Made by a program: the position numbers and the translations under genes
Source: Cotesia glomerata
Lineage: Eukaryota; Arthropoda; Insecta; Hymenoptera; Braconidae
Direction of reading: 5' to 3'
Length of the DNA stretch: 64,000 nt
Assembly (NCBI RefSeq): GCF_020080835.1
Contig: NC_058164.1
Location: 26,052,270 to 26,116,269, forward strand
Notes under the pieces: model-generated
The model's input: only the letters and a program-made list of their open reading frames with translations
What the model was told of the DNA's origin: nothing
Databases searched by the model: none
In this document: in pieces, positions 23,301 to 35,300 of the stretch
How the letters are laid out: the number at the start of each line of letters is the position of its first letter
Numbering within the stretch: position 1 is the first letter of the stretch

Positions 23301-26300
23301 TATCTCAGCAACTATAAGACCTATCAAAAAACCTAGAAATCTTTTTTGTAGCTTATGAAACTCTGAATAAAGTAATCCTTGATCATCAATTTCTAATCAG
23401 TAGTTTTTGAGTTTCAAGGATTTGAACATTCATATATAAAATTCTTCATTATAAGTTTCCAAATTTTGAAACTTAAAATATCTTAGCAACTATAAGACTT
23501 ATCAAAAAACCAAAAGATACTTTTTTTGTAGCTTATAAAATCCTAAAAAAAAATCAATCCTTGATCATTAATTTCTGTCCAGTAGTTTTTGAGTTATGAA
23601 GAATTAAGGATTCATATATAGAATTCTTCATTATAAATTTCCAAATTTTGACACTTTAAATATCTCAGCAACTATAAGACCTATTAAAAAAATAAAAGAC
23701 TCTTTTTATAACTTGTAAAATTCTCAATAAAATAAGTCCTTGATCATTAATTTTTGACCAGAAGTTTTTGAGTTATGAAGAATTAAGCATTAATATATAG
23801 AATTCTTCATGACGAATTTCCAAATTTTGACACTTTAAATATCTCAGCAACTATAAGACCTATCAAAAAACCTAGAAATCTTTTTTGTAGCTTATGAAAC
23901 TCTGAATAAAGTAATCCTTGATCATCAATTTCTAATCAGTAGTTTTTGAGTTTCAAGGATTTGAACATTCATATATAAAATTCTTCATTATAAGTTTCCA
24001 AATTTTGAAACTTAAAATATCTTAGCAACTATAAGACCTATCAAAAAAATAAAAGATACTTTTTTTGTAGCTTATAAAATCCTAAAAAAAAATCAATCCT
24101 TGATCATTAATTTCTGTCCAGTAGTTTTTGAGTTATGAAGAATTAAGGATTCATATATAGAATTCTTCATTATAAATTTCCAAATTTTGACACTTTAAAT
24201 ATCTCAGCAACTATAAGACTTACCAAAAAACCAAAGGATACCTTTTTTGTAGCTTCCAAAATTCTAAACAAACTAACCTCACAGCCGTCATTTTCCAACC
24301 ATTAGTTTTTAAATTACAAGGCTTTTCAATTTATACCCAAGAATTAAGACCCAAAATTTGAACCCTTAATTATCTTCAAAGCCCCAACAGATATTTTTTT
24401 AAAAATTCCTCCTCAAATTCCAAAGCAATTCCCTAAAACCCAATTCAATTAATCAACCTGCTCCCTTCTCACACTAATTTCCAAGATTAAATCAGGTACT
24501 TAGTATCAGAGAGAAATTTCCACCACTTCCACCTCGGTCGTATTGTCCCGTCATTCATCGTGAGACTTAGCCTCCGTTCGGTCGATCTCTCCAGTCGAGT
24601 TATTACTTTTAGCATCTCTTTAAAAAAATCGACAAAATTAATTGCATTTTTTTGCCAACAAAAAAATTAACAAAGTGCAGTGACGTGTTAAGTGATTAAC
24701 GTTTTTGCCTAGACATTGCTCAGTCTAGACTTTAAAAGGTCTTATTTATTAAATTCAACTATTTTAATTATTATAAACAATAATAATAATCTTTAATAAG
24801 AAGTTATATCATCCAGCGATCATGCAATCAATAGAAAGTCGGTAATCTAATTCTTGATGCAAATCGGAGTAATTTTTTTTTTTTAAATTGTAATATAAGT
24901 AAAATGTACGTAGTACGTACAAAATGAAAAAATTTACTTGACGTCATCAAGTATTGAAAGTATTTCAATAGCGTCCCTTTCACTTTTATTTTAACAACTT
25001 AAATTATCAAGGAATAAATATTAATTTATTAATCATAAATTTGTACATTTTTTTTTAACCAAAAAAAATTTTTTTTTTTTTTTTTTTTGTGGACCTAAGC
25101 CGCGAAAAGTTAATTTAAAGCTGACTCACTTAAGAATTTGCAGCGTCACGTGTCTGTAAATTGTTACGCTAGATTTGAAACTAGAACGGATTGTTTATAA
25201 TTAAAAGAATAAAAATAATGTTGAATTGAATTAAAGGTGCTCTTACATTTATTTTAATTGATTAGCAAGCATAAGTTCAGTGTAAATGTCAATTAATTCG
25301 TTAAAAAAAAAAGCCACATTTAAAATTTTGATGTTTTAATTTAAAAATTAAATAAATTGAGTAAAAATGGATCAGGTGACGCCACTTAGGGCCCGTCAGG
25401 GACTCGGTTTTATTGACGGTAATTTAGAGTTCAAAGTTAATGATAATAAGAATGTTAATGACAATTGTAAGGAAATGGGTGAAAATGGTGATAGGGAAAA
25501 AATGGAAAACGGACACAAGTATCGTGTACTAAGGTACTCTTGATAACTTAATTGCTTGTACGTATGACTAATTAATAATTAACAACCTTGGAGTCACTGT
25601 GTGACTTCCGTGACTTGTGAAATATAAATACATGAAATTATGCTTTATTAAAAAATGAATTTTGTTAAATTGCACGGTAGTTTTGTAACTATTGAAGTTT
25701 TTTAAGATATAAGCTCATCTTGATGTTACACTCATCAAGAGCTTTCATTTGAGTACCCACATCAATTTTTCATATATTTTATATATTTATATATATTATA
25801 TATACGTATATATACAAAATATATCAAAAATGCAAGTGGGTATTCAAATGAAAGGTCTTGATGAGTGTAACGTCGGGATGATCTTATATCTTTAAAAATG
25901 TCAATAGTTCACGAGATACAAGGTCATTTCTTAATTATGTTAATTAAACACTACTTTCTTAAATATTGACGTTTTTAAAGATATAAGCTCATCTCGATGT
26001 TACACTCATCAAGAGCTTTAATATGAGTACCCACTTGCATTTTTGATATATTTTTCATATATACATATATATAATATATATAAATATATAGAATATATTT
26101 AAAATTGATGTAGGTACTCAAATGAAAGGTCTTGATGAGTGTTACATCAGGATGAGCTTATATCCTTAAAAATGTCAATAGTTTACAAAATACAAAGTCA
26201 TTTCTTAATTATGTTTTATGACACTGTATTTTCTTAAATATTGACGTTTTTAAAGATATAAGCTCATCCCGATGTTATACTCATCAAAAGCTTTCATTTG

Positions 26301-29300
26301 AGTACCTACATGCATTTTTTTATATATTTTTCATATATACATATATATAATATATATATAAATATATAAAATATATGAAAAATTGATGTGGGTACTCAAA
26401 TAAAAGGTCTTGATGAGTGTAACATCGGAATGAGCTTATATCTTTAAAAATTTCAATAGTTTATAAGATACAAGGTCATTTCTTAATTATGTTAAATGAC
26501 ACTACTTTCTTAAAAATTGACATTTTTAAAGATATAAGCTCATCTCGATGTTACACTCATCAAGAGCATTCATCTGAGTACCCACATTAATTTTTCATAT
26601 ATTTTTCATATATACATATATATATTATATATATTTCAAAGATATAAGCTCATCTTGATGTTACACTCATCAAGAGCTTTCCTTTGAGTACCCACATGTA
26701 TTTTTTATATATTTTTCATATATACATATATATATATATAATATATATAAATATATAAAATATATGAAAAATTGATGTGGGTACTCAAATGAAAGCTCTT
26801 GATGAGTGTAACATCGGAATGAGCTTATATCTTTAAAAATTTCAATAGTTTATAAGATACAAGGTCATTTCTTAATTATGTATCCAAATTTAACCATAAA
26901 ACCGATTTTATCATATAAATACACTATCCACAAAATTTTGCTTATTCTCTTAATAATATTGATGTAAATAAGTGTGTGTATATTAAGTAAATAAGTAAAC
27001 AAAAATTGTGAAGCTCGCTTTAATCACCGCTTTAATGTGTGTAAATAATGAATATTAATAGATAAGTTATTTTGACCGTGTCATCCGAGCACGTGTAAAA
27101 AATCTTGTGGTACAATGGGTAATTATAATTTTTACACGTTGCGACCGTCATTGTAATAAGTAATAAGCATTATCAATAATCATTTTTTTATCATGCTGAA
27201 TTATTGAGTGGTTTTATCTTTCATATGATTCACTTTTCTAAATGTGCATTCATTTGCTTCTTTTTTTAAATATTATTTTTGTTTTACCAAGGCTTTGAGG
27301 ATTTCGCGGGTTTTTACCTTTGTTTTTTTATTTTTTGGTAATTTATTCTTATTGTTTGATCTGCTTAGTCATTTGGAACAAAGGGGGAATTTTTTCGGAC
27401 TTAATTAGTAGAATTTTTAAACATTTTTGCAGGAAATTCCGGTTATTTATAAGAATTATTAGTTGTGATTATTATTTTCAAATTTTGGGATTTCATAATG
27501 AAGAATTTTGTAAATAATGTAACGCGTAAACTAAGGGTCTGAAATTAAATATTGAAGGGCTCATTTTATTCAGAATTTCATAAGCTACAAAAAAGGTCTA
27601 TAATTTTTTCGATATCTCTCATAATTCTCAAGATATTCTCACTTTAATTCATAATTTTGGTACGGAAACATTATTTACACATTTTTTTTCAATTTTTATT
27701 GAAATCCGTCACTAATTTTCCTTCTTTCTGCATCAATATCAAATAATTTCAAGTAGTACTATCAGATTTTTCCCAAAAATCCTTCATAAATTCAATTTTT
27801 TCCTAAAAATTACTTAAAAATTTAATTTCTATCCAAAAATTCCTTAAAAATTCAATTTTTCTCCTAAAAATTCAATTTTTCTTCTAAACATTTATGGAAA
27901 ATTCAATTTTTTCCCAAAAATTTCTTAAAAATTCAATTTTTCTCCTGAAAATTCAATTTTTATCCAAAAATTTAATTTTTCTTCTAAAAATTCAATTTTT
28001 TTTCAAAAATTCCTTAAAAATTCAATTTTTCTCCTAAAAATTCAATTTTCCTTCTAAAAATTCTTAAAAAATTCAATTTTTTCCCAAAAATTTCTTAAAA
28101 ATTCAATTTTTATCCTAATAATTCAATTTTTCTCCTAAAAATTCAATTTTTCTTCTAAAAATTCAATTTTTCTCCTAAAAATTCAATTTTCCTTCTAAAA
28201 ATTCTTAAAAAATTCAATTTTTTCCTAAAAATTTCTTAAAAATTCAATTTTTATCCTAATAATTCAATTTTTCTTCTAAAAATTCTTTAAAAATTCGATC
28301 TTTTTCCAAAATTTCCTTAAAAAGTTCAATTTTTTCCAATAAATTCCTCAAAAAGTTAAATTTTTTCCCAATTTTTTGCATTTTCCCAAAACTTCCCTTA
28401 AAAAAAAAACGAAAAATTCTAAACAAAAAAAAACTGTTTCAGGAGAACGCGAAGTCTTAACGCGCCAAGTCCAATCCAACAATTCGGGCCATGTGGTCGG
28501 ATAATGAAGAACTCAGCAATGGTTATGTGAGTGGATTACAAACTATAAATAAATGCTTCTAAATGACTCTATAAAAATAGTGAGTACTCATAAAATAACA
28601 TTGTACTCTCAGGATGACAATAACCATCTAATTAAAAGCAAGCAAGTCAATGAACTGACGTTGTTAGAAAATACCGGAAACGGGGTCGCGAAAAATGGGA
28701 CCGGAATTTAAAAAATCAGCATCTTTATTTGATCGACAAAGACAAAGACATAAACATTGCGATCTATGATCGATGAATTCAAATAGTATCGCGGGGAAAC
28801 TTCCCATTATTAAGCATAAGCTTATGAGTTAATTATGACGCATGCGCAAATACAAAACTGATGTCTCGTGTGGCCGCGGTTGTTAAGATTTACATTATAT
28901 TAGCGAACACTAGTATCATACATATTATATTTAATCGAATGAATATATAAAACAGTACGGACACCAGCAGTGGCAGTATGTTCGCGACCCTCGACCTACG
29001 ATCGTCTCGTAGTTAAGCGTCATGCTTTTTGTTTTTAGTTTTGTTTATTATTTTTCATATTTTATATTTTATTTTTAATTAACAAGTTACTTTTTTTTAC
29101 TTTTTTATTTACTGCTGTTAAGTTTTTGTTATTTTTTTATTGATTATTTTTAATTATGGTGGGATTTATTAGGTAAGAAATTTTTTTTATTAGAAAACTC
29201 GTAAATTAAATCTACGTAGCCTAATAATTAATACAAAAATTGAAAAACAGGTTTCCGGGATTTAATCAAATAATTAGGTAAAATTGTAATTTTCACATGA

Positions 29301-32300
29301 AATAGAGATTCCACCAGCCGGTATTTGGTTAAGAATTTAATGCAATTAACGATTTAAAAAAAAAATGTTATTTTCATTGAATTTGATTGAAAAAATAATA
29401 AGCTAAAGATTAAAACAATAAAAAAAGTAGCTTTCCGAAGGTATTACGGAGATATTTTAGATTTTTTATGAAAAATCACTCGGAACTTGCGTTCTTTAAA
29501 GTCTTGTATTTGACTTGGCAACACTGCTTGCTTAGTTACCCAAAAGATAAGTAACCGCGGTTTTTTAAATGCTAAAAGATCTTAGTCATTTTAGTTTAGA
29601 CAGTAAACATAAATAAATTTTAAGGTTATGGACACTCTTGCGGTGTTGTCAAGTGTATATCGGTAATTCAGAGTGCTATATTTTTTATTAGTCAATTAAA
29701 TGTTAATAATTATTTAATAAGTAAATTTATCGGAAATTTCCTCAACAAATGTTATTAATTAATTTAAAAATTAATTTTAAGATAACGAACCCACACTGAA
29801 AAAATATATATGCGCATATATGCTGACAAAAATACATATACGTCGCACATATAAAATATATACCTCACATACTTTTTTTTTGCCCCCGTATATGCGGCAT
29901 ATATTTTTTTTCAGTACGGGAAGGTATTTCTACGTATTATTTTTTTATAGACATTCTTTACACTAGTAGGATACAGGGATCTCCTTAAGGAGATCCATGC
30001 GAAGTAGTCAAATTTTTAACTTCCTGAAAATTTGTAAATTCAATCTACGTAGCTTAATAATTAATAAAAAAATTAAAAAACAGGGTTTCGGGATTTAATT
30101 AAATAATTAGGTTTTAAAATTGTAATTTTTATTAGTCAATTAAATGTTAACTAGCAACCTTTCAGTCACTATGTGACTGCCGTAAACTATAAATGAATAA
30201 AATTTTGCTTTATTAAATAATGAATTTTGTTAAATTGCACTGTACTTTTTTAACTATTGACGTTTTTAAAGATATAAGCTCATCTTAATGTTATACTTAT
30301 CAAGAGCTTTCATTTGAGTACTCACATGCATTTTTGATATATTTTTCATATATACATATATATGATATATATAAATATATAAAATATATGAAAAATTGAT
30401 GTGGGTACTCAAATGAAAGCTCTCGATGAGTGTAATGTCAAAATGAGCTTATATCTTTAAAAATGTCAATAGTTCACGAGATACTTGTTAAAAAGCCTTG
30501 TACTTTCTTAAATATTGACATTTTTAAAGATATAAACTCATCCTGATGTTACACTCATCAAGAGCTTTCATTTGAGTACCTACATGCATTTTTGATATAT
30601 TTTTCATATATACATATATATGATATATATATAATATATATAAATATATGAAAAATTGATGTGGGGACTCAAATGAAAGCTCTCGATGAATGTAACATCC
30701 GAATGAGCTTATATCTTTAAAAATGTCAATAGTTCACGAAATATTTGTTAAAATGCCCTGTACTTTCTTAAATATTGACATTTTTAAAGATATAAGCTCA
30801 TCCTGATGTTATACTCATCAAGAGCTTTCATTTGAGTACCTACGTGCATTTTTGATATATTTTTCATATATACATATATATGATATATATATAATATATA
30901 TAAATATATGAAAAATTGATGTGGGGACTCAAATGAAAGCTCTCGATGAGTGTAATGTCAGAATGAGCTTATATCTTTAAAAATGTCAATAGTTTACGAA
31001 ATATTTGTTAAAATGCCCTGTACTTTCTTAAATATTGACATTTTTAAAGATATAAGCTCATTCTGATGTTACACTCATCAAAAGCTTTCATTTGAGTACC
31101 CACATGCATTTTTCATATATACATATATATAACATTTATAAATATATAAAATATATGAAAAATTGATGTGGGTATTCAAATGAAAGGTCTTGATGAGTGT
31201 AACATCGGGATGAGCTTATATCTTCAAAAATGTCAATAGTTCACAAGATACAATGTCATTTCTTAATTATCTATGATACCAAATTTAACCATAAAAACCC
31301 ATTTTATTATTTAAATACACTTGCCACAAAATTTTGCTTATTCTCTTAATAATATTGAGGAGTAAATTTATCGGAAATTCTCTCAAAAATCTTATTAATT
31401 AATTTAAAAATTAAATTTTTTTTTAATTTAGTAAATTAACAAAAAATCTAAAAGTTCACAAACTCACAAATATTTATAAAAAATTTTGATAAATAAAATT
31501 TAATAATTGTTAAAAAAAATTAATTGTTTCCTTCTATATAAATAGTATTAATTACAATTATTATTATTATTATAAATTACAAATAAAGTCTTACGAGTTC
31601 GGTCAGTGGACTTTGGCTTCATTCAAATAATCCTCAAGTAGAACGACCCCCCGGGGCTTTAGGAATAATAATAATAATTGTAAAATAAAATTATCGAGTT
31701 TTAAATTTAATTATCACAAAATATTTCAAAACTTTTAATGAATCATAATTACTGTTGTTAAAAAATAAAATAGATTATTATGATTGGTAATTGTAACTTT
31801 GCTAAACAAGCTGATGTGTTGTTTTAAAAATAGTTTAATAATTTTAAATTGTAACTTAATTTTACAAACTTTTTATTACTCATAATGGTAATTGATGACC
31901 TAATTGACCTATCGGTCCGTATACAAATCGCGTCATAGTTTTATTAGTATGGAGTACTTATTATCAGATGTGATCGTGATTGATTTTATTTTGGAGCGAG
32001 AAAATATATACTAATTAAATTTATTTGCAGGACAATTCAAGACCCCGCATCGCAGCGACTTACGTGGTACAAACCACCGCTGACAGTTTTGGTGATTAAG
32101 AAAGTCAGAGATTCTTCGGTTCTTCCGCCATTTGTTCAATTGGTCACTTGGTTAATTGAGGTAATTATTAAAATTAATTTTTTTTATAGAAATTTATTTA
32201 TTAGATCCTAAATTTTTACGACTCATAGATTTCCAAAATGTTTGAATCGATATATTTATTTATTTATTTATTTATTATTTAATTTCAATGACAAGGCAGT

Positions 32301-35300
32301 ATAGCCAGATGGCAAAAGTATACAAAAAGAGTTACAATAAAAGTACACGTATGACTAATAAAAATATAAAATTCCAAAAATATTAGATATTAAGAATTGA
32401 TCGTTTTTCTTTACTTTACTTTGGAATACAATTATGACAAATACAAGAAAAAAAAAATAAATTTGAGTATAAAAATTGAGCATTAAAAATTTAAGAGTTA
32501 ACAGAAATTTGTAAATGAATATCAAAGGTTTGAAAATTAGGATTCATTGTCTTCTTTAAAAGTTTGAAATTAAGATTCATTATCTCGTTGACGTTTCATG
32601 AAGAATTCAAAAGTACTAGTTTTAAAAGAATTTAAGCTAAGTGAATTTGTGACTTCAAATGGTAATTCCCTCCAAATTCGGATCGCAGAAACTACGAAGG
32701 AATGTTCAAAAGTAGTAGTTAAGAAGTTTGGCATTTTAAAAGACACATTGATTTGTTTAGCAGCAATTCTTTCCGATCTTCTAATATCTGTAGATTCTTC
32801 AACGAAGAGACTTCTAAGGAACTTTGGTTCACCTGATTTTAAAAGTTTGTAGATGAAGCACGCTAATATATTGCAGAAACTATCGGAGATATCGAAAAAA
32901 TATAAGTACTTTTAGGTAGCTTATGAAATTCTGAAGAAAACAAATCAAATTTTTAAAGAATTTTTGGATAAAAATTGAATTTTTGGATAAAAATTGAATT
33001 TTTAAGGAATTTTTGGATGAAAATTGAACTGTTAAGAAATTTTTGGGAAAAAATTGAATTTTTAAAAAATATTTGGGAAAAAATTGAATTTTTGGATAAG
33101 AATTGAATTTTTAAAGAATTATTGGGAAACAATTGAATTTTTAAAGAATTTTTAGGAAAAAGTTGAATTTTTAAGAAATTTATGGCAAAAAATTTTTAAA
33201 GAATTTTTTGGGACAAATTGATGAAACTACTTGAATTTATTTCATATTGATGCGGAAAGAAGAAAAATTGGTCATGGAGTTCAAAAAAATTGGAAAAAAT
33301 GTGTAAATAATGTTTCCGTGCTAAAATTACGAGTTAAAGTGAGAATATCTCAGCAACTATGAGAGATATTGAAAAAACTAGAGACTTTATTTGTAGTTTA
33401 TGAAATTCTGAATAAAACAAGCCTTCGATAATTAATTTCAGACCCTTAGTTCTCGCGTTACATTATTTACAAAATTCTTCATTATGAAATCCCAAAATTT
33501 GAAAATAATAATCACTACTCATAATTCTTATAATAAACCGGAGTTTTCTCCGAAAATAAATAAAAATTCTACTAATTAAGTCCAAAAGCATTCCCCCTTT
33601 GTTCCAAATGACTAAGCAGGTCAAATAATAAGAATAAATTACCAAAAAACAAATAAACAAAGGTGAAAACCCGCGAAATTTTCAAATTTTGGAAATTTCT
33701 AAGGAAAAGTCGGAATATCTTAGCAACTGTTAGACCTATAAAAAACAAAAGATACCTTTTTTGTAGCTTATGAAATTCTGGACAAAATGAATCCTTGATC
33801 ATTAATTTCTGACCAGTAGTTTTTGAGTTACAAAGAGTTAAACATTCATATATAGAATTTTTCATTATGAGTTTCCAAAATTTGACACTTTAAATATCTC
33901 AGCAACTATAAGAACTATCAAAAAACCTAAAGAAACCTTTTTTGTAGCTTATAAAATTCTAAAGATAACAAATTCTTGATCATCAATTTCTGTCCAGTAC
34001 TTTTTGAATTACGAATAATTAACCATTCATATAAAAAATTCTTTATTATAAATTTCCAAAATTTGAAACTTTAAATATCTCAGCAACTATACGACCTATC
34101 TAAAAAAACAAGATACTTTTTTTGTAGCTTATGAAATTTTGAATGCAATAAATCTTTGATCATAAATTTATGATCATTAGTTTTCACGTTAAAGGAGTTT
34201 AACATTAATACACAGAAAAACAAAATGTTCTTGAATCAAGTATATTAAACCCAATTGAAATATCTGAACATATTAGTACGGAATTTGCTGAGTGTGAATT
34301 TAGCTTTAAAAAAATTAATACTGATTTACTAACTAATGAGCTCGTTAAGATTGACTGGGATGCGATCCTGGTGCAAACTGATCCAAATATTCTTTATAAC
34401 ACGTTTTATACTACAATATTATCTATATTTAAAAACTGTATGGCAGATATTAATAATCTTTAGAAATATTTTTTACCTTTTCAGTTTATTTTTTTTTTTT
34501 ATGTACTTAAATTTATACTCTAAATCTATTTTGTTTTACTATGTTACACACTATATTGTATTAATTGTTATTTTTGTATGGAATCCTGTTATTGGCAATA
34601 GCTGTTGAATTCACAGTTTGATAAATAAATAAATAAGTATATATTTTTAAAGAGCTCAATATTCTTGGTTTGAGTAGAAAAATTCTTGATTTAAGAAAAT
34701 TTTTCTTGATTTAAGGAAATTTTCGTCTTGATTCAAGACAATTACCCTCTTCAAAATTATATTCTTGGTTCAAGAATTTTTCTCTTGAATAGCGTTAATT
34801 TTTAACTTCCCGCTAAGAAAATCGAAGATTTTCAAAAATCGGGAAGTTATTGTTTTCACCCCGTTTTGCAGAATCCGAGTTTTCATCAGATCTCTACGTA
34901 TAAAGGTCACAGAAAGCTTCCCTGACTATCCCCGCGAGGTTGTCACGGTGTCTGTATGTATGTGTGTGTGTGTGTGTGAAAGTATGTGAACCGCTTATAA
35001 CTTTTGAACGGCTTGACCGATTTCATCGCGGTTGGTGCCATTCGAAAGGGCTTGACCAAACTTAGATTTTGAAAACTATTTGGACTGATTCAGATCAATA
35101 GATTTTGAGAAATCTTCAAAAAACTTAAAAAAAAAATTTTTTCAAATGTGGTTTTTTTGGAATAACTTTTAAACGGCTTAAAGGTTCAATTCTAAAAACT
35201 ACTTAGCTTTTAACCTCAAAAAACCACGTCGATCGCTACCAGTCCGGTAAAAATCGGTTAATTCGTTCGAGAGATATCGTGAACGAAAGAAAACCGAAAA

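Noticed and set aside
27320..27517. Frame with LVIYSYCLICLVIWNKGG, also at 33463-33660 on the other strand
   Set aside because: It belongs to a non-coding intron repeat present in three copies. The third copy (about 21800) is not kept as a clean frame, and there is no family match.
32598..32852. 84-codon frame between NAD kinase exons 3 and 4
   Set aside because: There is no recognised family, the donor/acceptor phases do not fit, and homologous NADK needs no sequence between exons 3 and 4.
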